25,687 bases of DNA from Deltaproteobacteria bacterium. Its GTDB lineage: Bacteria; Desulfobacterota; GWC2-55-46. The position numbers and the translations under genes are program-made. Where the stretch lies: contig JACREV010000232.1 in NCBI GenBank assembly GCA_016218095.1, positions 1 to 25,687 of the forward strand. The letters run 5' to 3'. How positions within the stretch are numbered: position 1 is the stretch's first letter; the number at the start of each line of letters is the position of its first letter. The notes under the pieces were generated by a model. That model was given only the letters and a program-made list of their open reading frames with translations, was not told the origin of the DNA and did no database searches. Of the stretch, positions 1-6,432 are shown in pieces.

Positions 1-1
1 A

Positions 2-760
2 GAGGTCTCTCTTATAGCCGCTGAGGACACGCGGCATACAAAGAAGCTCCTCGCCCACTACGGCATAGGCACGCCCCTGACGAGCTACCACGAGCACAAC
101 GAGAGGGAAAAGGCTAAGGAGCTCGTAGAGAGGCTCAAGGACGGGGTCGATATAGCGCTCGTATCCGACGCCGGTACTCCGGGGATCTCCGACCCCGGTT
201 ACAGGCTCATACATCTCGCCATCGTTAACTCCGTGCCTGTCGTCTCGATCCCCGGACCATCGGCGCTCATGGCCGCGCTTTCCGTATCAGGGTTGCCGTT
301 GGACGAGTTCACCTTCAAGGGCTTCGCACCATCAGGCGAAGCTCGGAGAGCCTTTTTTCTTGAGATGAAAGGGACCGGGCGCACATACGCGTTTTACGAG
401 TCTCCGGGGAGGCTCGTCGATACATTGAAAGACATGATCGCGCTCATGCCGGACGCCGATGTATCTGTCGCGCGCGAGATGACCAAGGTCTACGAGGAGG
501 TCATAAGGGGCAGGGCAGACGAGGTCTACCGGTCTTTAGCAGGCCGCGAGATAAGGGGAGAGGTCGTCGTCGTATTGCACGCGCACAAGGAGCGGATCAA
601 AGAGGCTGATATGGCCTCCGAGATAGAAGCGCTCCTGAAAGAAGGGTTCAGGCTTAACGACGTCGTGAAGGCGGTTTCGAAGGAATCAGGCGTGCCAAGG
701 TCTCAAGTATACAAAGAGGCGTTAAGGGTCCAGGAGGCATTGAAAGGGGAGGGTAAATGA
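2..760 (+). CDS. rsmI: 16S rRNA 2'-O-ribose C1402 methyltransferase RsmI, 5'-truncated by the window edge
   Basis: RsmI methylates the 2'-OH of C1402 in 16S rRNA, using S-adenosylmethionine, in the decoding centre. The frame is open from base 2, so the true start lies upstream. The visible part begins just after the N-terminal GDI segment expected of the family and shows AAEDTRHTKKLLAHYGI, SYHEHNE, then LVSDAGTPGISDPG, which are the classic tetrapyrrole-methylase-fold motifs of this family, followed by VSIPGPSALMAAL and GFAP. The C-terminal 50 or so residues form the small helical domain usual in RsmI. An internal ATG at 233 would remove the SAM-binding motifs and is not the start. The stop codon overlaps the next gene (ATGA, 757-760), which suggests translational coupling. 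Identity is very secure. Confidence 0.96.
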   Translation, partial: EVSLIAAEDTRHTKKLLAHYGIGTPLTSYHEHNEREKAKELVERLKDGVDIALVSDAGTPGISDPGYRLIHLAIVNSVPVVSIPGPSALMAALSVSGLPLDEFTFKGFAPSGEARRAFFLEMKGTGRTYAFYESPGRLVDTLKDMIALMPDADVSVAREMTKVYEEVIRGRADEVYRSLAGREIRGEVVVVLHAHKERIKEADMASEIEALLKEGFRLNDVVKAVSKESGVPRSQVYKEALRVQEALKGEGK

Positions 761-1062
761 AGAAGGTACTGCTCGGGATAATAATAGGGATAGCCGTTCT
801 GGCCGCGTTCCTCTACTTCGGCGGCGGGAGGTACTTAAGGATATTCGGCGCGAAGACCGAAGAGGCCGGCGAGAAGCTTGAGAAGTACGAAAAAGAGATG
901 AAGAAAGAGGCCGAGGTCTTGAAAGAGAGCGCCAAAGAGGCCGGGGAGACTATTAAAGAGAAGGCAGGCGACGCCAAAGAGGCGGTGAAGGAGACGGCGG
1001 AGGGGGCAAAGGAAGCGGTATCAAAGGCGAAGGAGAAGGCGAAGGGATATGTGACGAAGTAG
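757..1062 (+). CDS. small membrane-anchored lysine/glutamate-rich helical protein (YtxH-like)
   Basis: I do not recognise a named gene. The 101-residue product has one N-terminal hydrophobic segment (about residues 4-22, VLLGIIIGIAVLAAFLYFGG). The rest is almost entirely Lys, Glu and Ala in loose 7- to 11-residue repeats (KEAGETIKEKAGDAKEAVKE and similar) that predict one long amphipathic helix. Such composition is seen in YtxH-type and LEA/apolipoprotein-like envelope proteins; sequence alone cannot separate these. The start overlaps the rsmI stop (ATGA), with GGGGAGGG just upstream as ribosome-binding site, so it is probably the second gene of the rsmI operon. Role unknown; attachment to the inner membrane is inferred. 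Confidence 0.8.
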   Translation: MKKVLLGIIIGIAVLAAFLYFGGGRYLRIFGAKTEEAGEKLEKYEKEMKKEAEVLKESAKEAGETIKEKAGDAKEAVKETAEGAKEAVSKAKEKAKGYVTK

Positions 1063-1413
1063 GAAACGGAAGAGCGCCTTGCATTACAGAGGCATGTTTT
1101 TTTGATGGAAACATTATAAGATGCTTGGTTCCCGCTTTAAGTGCGCGGGAATGCCGTTCATAATTTTTTTCTTGTCGTTCCCGAGGTTTTACATAGAACT
1201 CCTCCCCTTTTTACAAGGGGAGGTTGGGAGGGGGCGTATTTTGGTCCTTTTTCGAAATCGCGGGTTCAGGTTTGCAACCTGAACCCTTTTGATTCGTGGC
1301 CTGAATACGCTTGTATGGCTATTCGAACCCTCTGCCTAAAGCCCTTTCGCGCGATTGCGCATGGGAATAACATCTCCTCCGTCTTAACAAGAGAGGGGAG
1401 GCCTTGAATTAAA
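1063..1413. other. 351-bp intergenic region filled with hairpin repeats
   Basis: This stretch between two convergent transcription units holds no gene I can support; the open frame at 1141-1407 is built from repeat DNA. It contains three hairpins. The first has arms TTCCCGC/GCGGGAA (1129-1135 and 1145-1151). The second has 9-bp arms CCTCCCCTT/AAGGGGAGG (1201-1209 and 1215-1223), followed by a G-rich tail of the kind also found at 21666-21685. The third is the terminator at 1262-1290. The arms GCGTATT (1225-1231 area) and AATACGC (about 1304-1310) enclose the terminator in a larger inverted repeat. The text at 1176-1188 (GTTCCCGAGGTTTTA) recurs at 17079-17092. Confidence 0.7.
1262..1290 (+). 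terminator. probable intrinsic terminator of the rsmI operon
   Basis: A perfect 11-bp stem, GGGTTCAGGTT (1262-1272) and AACCTGAACCC (1276-1286), with a 3-nt loop is followed by TTTT (1287-1290). It lies about 200 bp past the last gene of the operon. The short T-run and its place inside a repeat-rich block leave open that this is mainly a repeat element. Confidence 0.55.
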
Positions 1414-1989
1414 TCACTTCACCTCAAACCTGAACGTCGCGTCTATCGGCTCTGTCCCGATGTATATGTCCCTCACCTTGAGCTCAGCCTCCTCCATCCC
1501 TTCTCCGAACGGCTTGAATATGAGGAGCTTCGAAGTCTTTTCACCCGGGGAGAGCGTCGTGGAGACGTCGTAGAACCCGCCCCGCAATTTTGATAATTCT
1601 TTTTCCCCGCCCTCGGCCCCGGCTTTCAAGTCATAGAGGTCCGTATAGTCGATGGGTTTCAAGTAGCTCGATTCGTCGTCCGTAAGGACCGTCGTGGACG
1701 GGTCGTACTGTATCTTTACCTTCGACCTGTTCACTATCTCCATGTTGAAGACGGCGTACTTCGACTTTATGAGCTCGTCGAGTATCGCAACGCCGCCCCC
1801 GTCCTTTACGGCCCTCACTCGAATGCTTATGGAATCGTTCTCGAATACGCCTTCGTCGCTCTCCCTGTGGTAGCCCGCGCCCATGTTGTCAACGGGCAAA
1901 AGCGCCCCTGTTTTGGGCTTGGTCGAACAGCCCGAGACGATCAGAAGGACGACCAACGCCGATATTCGGATAAGTAAATTGAAAGCCAT
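1414..1989 (-). CDS. lipoprotein of unknown function
   Basis: The 191-residue product has a lipoprotein signal: a hydrophobic stretch ending in the lipobox IVSGC, with Cys21 as the lipidated residue. The remainder looks like a beta-sandwich with a conserved-looking pattern (YAVFNMEIVNRSKVKIQYDP, LSPGEKTSKLLIF) that resembles DUF4352-type extracytoplasmic domains, in which a framework or saturation residue set supports a small immunoglobulin-like fold. This likeness is my judgement only. I chose the ATG at 1989, which overlaps the acylphosphatase stop (TGATG), over the TTG one codon upstream. The two genes are therefore tightly coupled in a - strand operon. A function in the envelope is inferred; nothing ties it to acylphosphatase chemically. 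Confidence 0.85.
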   Translation of the reverse strand: MAFNLLIRISALVVLLIVSGCSTKPKTGALLPVDNMGAGYHRESDEGVFENDSISIRVRAVKDGGGVAILDELIKSKYAVFNMEIVNRSKVKIQYDPSTTVLTDDESSYLKPIDYTDLYDLKAGAEGGEKELSKLRGGFYDVSTTLSPGEKTSKLLIFKPFGEGMEEAELKVRDIYIGTEPIDATFRFEVK

Positions 1990-2279
1990 CAATATGTGTT
2001 GAACCTCGTCATGGATTTGAACTCGTCGAACTCCCCCCGGAACTCCTCCCAGGTAACTATTACCTCATCGACGCGGGCGCGAGTCGGCCCTATCCTGCAC
2101 CACTCGATCACCTTTATCACATCATTCTCCTCGCCTTCGAACACCGCCTCGACCGTCCCGTCCGGCTTGTTCTTTACCCACCCCGAGACGTTGTTCTTCT
2201 CCGCGACCTCGGCGGTGGTGGCCCTGTAGTAAACCCCCTGGACGTCTCCTTCGACGATGATGTGGGCGCGTTTTTTCAT
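1989..2279 (-). CDS. acyP: acylphosphatase
   Basis: Acylphosphatase hydrolyses carboxyl-phosphate bonds in small acyl phosphates; it is a cytosolic ferredoxin-like-fold enzyme. The 96-residue length is normal. The phosphate-binding loop is present as GDVQGVYYR, with Arg19 as the catalytic arginine, and the second motif GWVKNKPDGTVEAVFEG supplies the catalytic asparagine (Asn37). The start ATG at 2279 has AGGT about 8 bases upstream. The gene is divergent from trmFO and is followed directly by the lipoprotein gene with a one-base overlap of stop and start. Confidence 0.94.
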   Translation of the reverse strand: MKKRAHIIVEGDVQGVYYRATTAEVAEKNNVSGWVKNKPDGTVEAVFEGEENDVIKVIEWCRIGPTRARVDEVIVTWEEFRGEFDEFKSMTRFNTY

Positions 2280-2372
2280 ATTTCAAACCTATCATAAAAC
2301 CCCGGCATTGGCAACCCCGGCCGGACCGCTAAGGTATATGCTGGATCGGAAGATTTCCTGGAGCGTGAGGAA

Positions 2373-2463
2373 GGGGATTTTCCTTGTGGGAGAGGGGATC
2401 GTGCGCCATCCCCTTACCCCCATCGGGGGAGGGAAGGTCTTTGGGACATGCCGCAAAGTGCGG
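2373..2463. repeat. G/C-tract hairpin cluster between acyP and trmFO
   Basis: The 247-bp divergent gap carries three small hairpins. GGGGAT (2394-2399) pairs with ATCCCC (2408-2413), CCCCC (2417-2421) pairs with GGGGG (2425-2429), and CCGCA/TGCGG lies at about 2451-2463. The purine tracts GAGGAAGGGGAT and GGGAGAGGGGAT belong to the same general class as the C/G-tract repeats at 1201-1223, 16971-16993 and 21653-21673. No open frame here looks coding. Confidence 0.5.
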
Positions 2464-2480
2464 GGTTATGCTTTTAACTC

Positions 2481-2509
2481 TTGAAGCCATGTTGCCGCAA
2501 GGGTATTAT
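2481..2509 (+). promoter_or_regulatory. candidate sigma-70 promoter of trmFO
   Basis: TTGAAG (2481-2486) is followed after exactly 17 bp by TATTAT (2504-2509). Transcription would begin near 2516, immediately before the Shine-Dalgarno GGAGG at 2517-2521 and only about 11 bases before the TTG start. The match is good, but the resulting leader is unusually short. Confidence 0.5.
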
Positions 2510-2526
2510 GATTTACGGAGGCGGCA

Positions 2527-3855
2527 TTGAAAAAAGAGATAGTCATAATCGGCGGAGGGCTCGCGGGCTCCGAAGCCGCGTACCAGATACTGAAGCGAGG
2601 AGGCCGCGCGCGCGTTATCGAGATGAAGCCGGTTAAATACTCCCCGGCCCACACGCTCCCGACATTCGCCGAGCTCGTCTGCAGCAACTCGCTTAAATCC
2701 GACTCCATCGAGAACGCCTCCGGGCTTCTTAAAGAAGAGATGCGCCTCATGGGCTCGCTCGTAATAAGGGCGGCGGAAGCCACGCGCGTCCCGGCCGGGA
2801 AGACGCTCGCGGTCGACAGGACGGAGTTCTCCAGGTACATAACCGGCGAGCTGGAGCGCATGGGCGCGGTTATAGAAAGGGCGGAGGCCGTCTCCATACC
2901 GGCAGACAGGCCCCTTATAATCGCCACAGGCCCGCTCACGTCAGACGCCTTCGCCGGGGCCGTCTCAGGCCTCATCGGCAGGGAGAGGCTTTATTTCTTT
3001 GATGCCGTCGCGCCGATCGTCTACAAGGAGTCCATCGACTTCGAGAAGGCCTTCAAGGCCTCCCGCTACGGCAAGGGAGGCGACGATTACATAAACTGCC
3101 CGTTCTCCGAAGACGAATACGAAAGGTTCTACTCGGCGTTGACCGCCGCCGAGGGGTTCGCCTCCCACGAGTTCGACAGTCTCAATTACTTCGAGGGCTG
3201 CATGCCCATAGAGGAGCTCGCCAGAAGGGGGCCTAAGACGCTCCTCTTCGGCCCCATGAGGCCGGTCGGGCTTAGAGACCCCCGCACGCAGGCGCGCCCG
3301 TTCGCGATCGTCCAGCTCCGTAGGGAAAACCAGGAGGATACCCTCTACAACATCGTCGGTTTCCAGACGAGGATGACTATCCCCGAGCAGAAGAGGGTCT
3401 TCCGGCTCATCCCCGGCCTTGAGAAAGCGGAGTTTGCGAGGTTCGGCAAGCTCCACAGGAACAGCTATATCGATTCGCCGTCGCTCCTGAATAAGTCACT
3501 GCAATTGAAGGGCGACAATAGTATTTTTTTCGCAGGGCAGATGACAGGCGTGGAGGGGTATGTGGAGTCAGCCGTCTCCGGGCTCCTCGCAGGCATGAAC
3601 GCGTGCAGGCTTGCAGAGGGCAGGGAGACCGTCGCGCCGCCTCCAACGACCATGACAGGCGCGCTCCTTGCGCATATAACGGCCCCGTCAAAGGACTTCC
3701 AGCCCATGAACGCGAACATGGGGCTGCTACCGGAACTGCCCGGCAAGGACAGGAGGGAGCGCCAGGCCGAGAGGGCATTGAAAGACATGAAGGCGTGGGT
3801 CCTGGCCGGGTCCTTGCCGGACGGGCAAAGTTCGTATCCAGTGCCAGAGGTTTGA
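2527..3855 (+). CDS. trmFO: methylenetetrahydrofolate-tRNA (uracil-54-C5)-methyltransferase TrmFO
   Basis: TrmFO makes 5-methyluridine at position 54 of the tRNA T-loop, using methylenetetrahydrofolate and FADH2, unlike the SAM-dependent TrmA. The 442-residue product opens with the FAD-binding loop IGGGLAGSEAAYQ and has the family signature YSPAHTLPTFAELVCSNSLK, then GCMPIEELARRGPKTLLFGPMRPVGL and FFAGQMTGVEGYVESAVSGL. The start is TTG at 2527, set 5 bases after GGAGG (2517-2521). The expected family C-terminus is reached at about RALKDMKAWV; the last 15 or so residues (GSLPDGQSSYPVPEV) and the stop codon are encoded by a copy of the downstream REP-like repeat. The enzyme itself looks intact. 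Confidence 0.96.
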   Translation: MKKEIVIIGGGLAGSEAAYQILKRGGRARVIEMKPVKYSPAHTLPTFAELVCSNSLKSDSIENASGLLKEEMRLMGSLVIRAAEATRVPAGKTLAVDRTEFSRYITGELERMGAVIERAEAVSIPADRPLIIATGPLTSDAFAGAVSGLIGRERLYFFDAVAPIVYKESIDFEKAFKASRYGKGGDDYINCPFSEDEYERFYSALTAAEGFASHEFDSLNYFEGCMPIEELARRGPKTLLFGPMRPVGLRDPRTQARPFAIVQLRRENQEDTLYNIVGFQTRMTIPEQKRVFRLIPGLEKAEFARFGKLHRNSYIDSPSLLNKSLQLKGDNSIFFAGQMTGVEGYVESAVSGLLAGMNACRLAEGRETVAPPPTTMTGALLAHITAPSKDFQPMNANMGLLPELPGKDRRERQAERALKDMKAWVLAGSLPDGQSSYPVPEV

Positions 3856-4190
3856 GTTGATTGTAGGAGGCTCCGGATACTTTGGCCCCGCGCCGAGCGG
3901 GTCCTCGCCGGACCGGCAAATTCGCAATTGTAGGCCTTGCGTTTGAGAGCACAGAGCAACCCGATTTGAATTTGGCCCCGCGCCGAGCGGGTCCTTGCCG
4001 GACCGGCAAATTCGCAATTGTAGGCCTTGCGTTTGAGAGCACAGAGCAACCCGATTTGAATTTGGCCCCGCGCCGAGCGGGTCCTTGCCGGACGGGCAAA
4101 GTTCATATCGGGATGACTTGGCTACCCTTGCTCTATAGTTTCCGAAGGATATTGGCCGTACGCCGAGTACCCTCGCCGGACGGGCGAAGT
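3811..4190 (+). repeat. REP-like two-hairpin repeat array (five units)
   Basis: Two units at 3881-3970 and 3971-4060 are a direct 90-bp tandem, differing at one visible base in the hairpin section. A third starts at 4061 and diverges after about 4100. A single second hairpin lies at 3814-3828 inside trmFO, and a fifth unit lies at 4154-4190. Each full unit has hairpin 1 (CCCGC, loop GCCGA, GCGGG at 3887-3901 and equivalents) and hairpin 2 (TTGCC/GGCAA around GGACG or GGACC). In the fifth unit hairpin 1 is GTAC-GCCGA-GTAC (4158-4170) and hairpin 2 is TCGCC/GGCGA. The text between units 3 and 5 (GATGACTTGGCTACCCTTGC) recurs inverted near 17600. This array fills the 450-bp gap between trmFO and the HEAT gene; reading frames on both strands here are repeat artefacts. 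Confidence 0.9.
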
Positions 4191-4266
4191 TCAAATCGAA
4201 ACGGATTGATTGCTCTTGCCTCTTAGTGTCCGAAGGACTTATGTTTCGTTCGAGGCGACGAATCAC

Positions 4267-4295
4267 TTGAAACAGGAAGTAGAATCTGATATAGA
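4267..4295 (+). promoter_or_regulatory. candidate sigma-70 promoter of the HEAT gene
   Basis: TTGAAA (4267-4272) and TATAGA (4290-4295) are spaced by exactly 17 bp. Initiation is expected near 4302, a few bases before the ATG at 4306, so the message would be nearly leaderless if this is the promoter in use. Confidence 0.45.
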
Positions 4296-4305
4296 TAGGT
4301 ATCGT

Positions 4306-4866
4306 ATGGATAAAAGAAAAGAGATCCTCCTCTCGGCTTTGCGCGAAAAGGACGAGCCTATCAGGAAGCTCGCGGCGGACGCCCTTGAAAAACTCGAGAT
4401 AAGGGGCAAGCTCGAGCACTTCGAAAGGAAGATAGATTCCGGCGAGATGCTTGAGAAGATCCGCGCGGTCTACGCCCTTGCGGACCTCAAGGGGACCAAG
4501 GTCGCCGAGCTGCTCGCCAAGGCCATGAAGGACCCGACCGAGGACGTCCGGGCCGCGGCGGTGAGGGTGCTTGCGAACAAGGGCGAGGCGGCGCTCCCGC
4601 TCCTCGTGGAGGCGCTTAAAGACCAGTCCCCGATAGTCGCGAGGGCCGCGGCAGACGCGCTCAGCAATTATCAGGACGCCCGTCTTCTGGGTCCGCTCAT
4701 GCAGGCGTTGAAGAACCCCGACATAGGGGTCGTCGAGAGGGCGCTCGACTGCATAGGGAGATTAGGCGACAAGAGGGCCGAGGAGGCGATGGCCTTCTTC
4801 GCGGTCAAGGGAAACAGGAAGCTCAAGTCCATCGCCATAAAGGCGCTCGGCGAGATGGACCGCTGA
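4306..4866 (+). CDS. HEAT-repeat protein
   Basis: The 186-residue product consists of tandem HEAT or PBS-lyase-type helical repeats. Visible repeat units include REKDEPIRKLAADALEKL, EKIRAVYALADLKGTKVAEL, DPTEDVRAAAVRVLANKGEA, DQSPIVARAAADALSNYQDA and NPDIGVVERALDCIGRLGDK, which together would form a right-handed solenoid for protein binding. There is no signal peptide, so it is probably cytosolic. I chose the ATG at 4306, with AGGT five bases upstream, rather than an upstream in-frame start that would translate repeat-derived sequence. It is separate from the larger HEAT protein at 7767-9368 and lacks that protein's N-terminal domain. Partner and role are unknown. Confidence 0.85.
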   Translation: MDKRKEILLSALREKDEPIRKLAADALEKLEIRGKLEHFERKIDSGEMLEKIRAVYALADLKGTKVAELLAKAMKDPTEDVRAAAVRVLANKGEAALPLLVEALKDQSPIVARAAADALSNYQDARLLGPLMQALKNPDIGVVERALDCIGRLGDKRAEEAMAFFAVKGNRKLKSIAIKALGEMDR

Positions 4867-4873
4867 GGCATTT

Positions 4874-5023
4874 CTAAATACCTTTCATAAATCTTTCAAT
4901 CCAAAGCACACCAAAACTATCTGCACAGGCGACCGCCAGCCTTCCTTGCGTTTCTTCGGCTTGGGCAAACAAAAAGGCGCGGTTAAATTCCGCACCCCAC
5001 AGTTGTGCTTTAATTGTGCGAAT
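4874..5023 (-). pseudogene. possible C-terminal gene remnant or small ORF downstream of the nuclease
   Basis: On the - strand a 49-codon frame, closed by TAG at 4874-4876, reads AQLWGAEFNRAFLFAQ, then LAVACADSFGVLWIERFMKG. The composition looks protein-like and the codons (CGC, AGA, GGT, CAA) differ from the AGG/GGC-rich host genes. An in-frame TAG lies directly upstream and no ATG precedes the conserved-looking part, only ATT or CTG, so it may be the tail of a decayed gene. It overlaps the nuclease end by 14 bases in another frame. I cannot name a family; chance is a real alternative. Confidence 0.3.
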
Positions 5024-6284
5024 CTACTTTGAAATCCCTGCAGATCTTTTTCAGTATCCTGTAATCATCACCGAGCGTACATATGGAATCCGCATGGCAA
5101 CAAAGGTCGTCAAAAAGGATATAGCTTATGTTTTTGTCTCTAAGGTCGGCGAAGGCGGGCCTTTTAAGCTGCGCAAGCATCTCCCTCTCCCTCTCGTTAG
5201 GGATTAGCACGAACACATGGCATTCATTGTCGGATATCGAAAATATCAGGTCCTTCAGCCTTAAAAGCCCCGAATAGATCGATGTGGTCTTTTCAACCTC
5301 AAAGGCGCATTCGATGTCGCTTGTACCTTTCTTAAACCAGAGCACATCGATGAAATTAACTACTTCCATGACGTCATCGGATATTTCCATTTTGGGCAAT
5401 TCAGGCAACGTCAGAAAAGAGAACTTCTCTCCGTTGTACTCCCTGGAACGGTCATTGGACGCTACGATAACATCATACCCCAGCGCCCTGCCTGCCCTAA
5501 CAAGCAGATACTGCATCCTCGTGTGCGTAGTATCCTCTTTTTTATCGAGCAAAACTTCTTCGTGACGCTTTTTTACGACCGAGGGCGCTTTGGCGGTTTC
5601 TTTTTCAAGCATAGCCTCGGCATTGCCGTCTACAAGGATCCGATTCAGCCCAATCTCGAAAAGAAGCCCGGATATCGCTCCGAGGTCCTTTGAGAGGTGC
5701 GCCTTCAACTCGTTATTAGCCTTGATGATTACCTCCCTCATCTCAAGATAGCTCTGCCAGGAGCCGAGCTTCTTCTTTTCCTTGAAAAGGGCATTGTACC
5801 CTTGCAAAATAGCGGTATTGAACGGCGGTATCAGAGTCGGGTGAAGGAAATAAAGCAGGTTGGCAACCGCAGGGCCAAGCCCTTTTATATTTTTTTCAGA
5901 TAGCTTGATTATCTCCGCCAGGAGTTGCTCTTCCTTGCAGGCGCAAAGACATGCCTCGAGAAATTGCCCGAAGGATCTTTTATTCTGTTCGTTTTCATAT
6001 ATGTCAGGGATACGGAGCTTCGGCTTCCAGAAAAAGGCATGAGAAGCCCCCTTGAAGACCTGCTTCTGCTCGGTTATCGAATTCAATACGACTTCGAGAG
6101 ATGAGCCTTTAAAATCGTTCCCGAAGGCGCCGCTTTTTATCTCTTCGATCACCTCTCTTAAACCTGTCTTGATGGCCCTGAAAGCGCAAAGCCTTTCCTG
6201 CCCCTCGACAAACCAGGTATTGTAGACAGATTCCCTGTCAGATTTGTATTTCTCTATGACCGGTATAAGGGTTTCAAAAGACAA
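5010..6284 (-). CDS. orphan PD-(D/E)XK-type nuclease-like protein, putative restriction or defence enzyme
   Basis: I do not recognise a named gene. The 424-residue product has two regions. Residues about 130-165 (EKNIKGLGPAVANLLYFLHP, then PPFNTAI) resemble a helix-hairpin-helix DNA-binding segment. Residues about 255-395 look like a restriction-endonuclease fold: RMQYLLVRAGRALGYDVIVA, then NFIDVLWF with Asp313, CAFEVEKTTSIYSGLLRLKD with Glu329 and Glu331, and strands HVFVLI and ISYILF. The D...E-x-E spacing is like the BamHI variant of PD-(D/E)XK. The start is TTG at 6284 with AAAGAGG six bases upstream. Base and codon use are AT-richer than neighbours, suggesting transfer. No methyltransferase partner is present in the window. 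The nuclease fold is my inference from motifs. Confidence 0.7.
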   Translation of the reverse strand: MSFETLIPVIEKYKSDRESVYNTWFVEGQERLCAFRAIKTGLREVIEEIKSGAFGNDFKGSSLEVVLNSITEQKQVFKGASHAFFWKPKLRIPDIYENEQNKRSFGQFLEACLCACKEEQLLAEIIKLSEKNIKGLGPAVANLLYFLHPTLIPPFNTAILQGYNALFKEKKKLGSWQSYLEMREVIIKANNELKAHLSKDLGAISGLLFEIGLNRILVDGNAEAMLEKETAKAPSVVKKRHEEVLLDKKEDTTHTRMQYLLVRAGRALGYDVIVASNDRSREYNGEKFSFLTLPELPKMEISDDVMEVVNFIDVLWFKKGTSDIECAFEVEKTTSIYSGLLRLKDLIFSISDNECHVFVLIPNEREREMLAQLKRPAFADLRDKNISYILFDDLCCHADSICTLGDDYRILKKICRDFKVDSHN

Positions 6285-6432
6285 GCATAGCCTCTTTGGA
6301 TGGACGGCTCATTTTATAGAAAAATGCGGAAGGGGTTTTATATTTATCTGGGCTGTATATCCCGGTCGCTCTCGTGTGGAAGGTGGCGGCTTGCAAGCCT
6401 CTGCGTTTACCCGATGCCGCCCTATTTGAACC

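Noticed and set aside
1141..1407. 88-codon + strand open frame
   Set aside because: It reads through three hairpin repeats and a terminator, has no ribosome-binding site, and shows the PPLFTRGGWEG-type peptide typical of repeat artefacts.
3881..4060. Tandem 90-bp units as a CRISPR array
   Set aside because: The whole period is repeated with no variable spacers, and no cas gene is present.
3407..4106. Two long - strand frames with repeated GPARTRSARG or RRGAKFKSG peptides
   Set aside because: They are translations of the 90-bp DNA repeats and the antisense of trmFO; the peptide periodicity only mirrors the DNA period of 90.
4867..5009. Possible frameshifted continuation of the nuclease gene
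   Set aside because: The downstream frame is separated by its own in-frame TAG and the nuclease C-terminus shows no abrupt break, so a frameshift within one gene is not supported.
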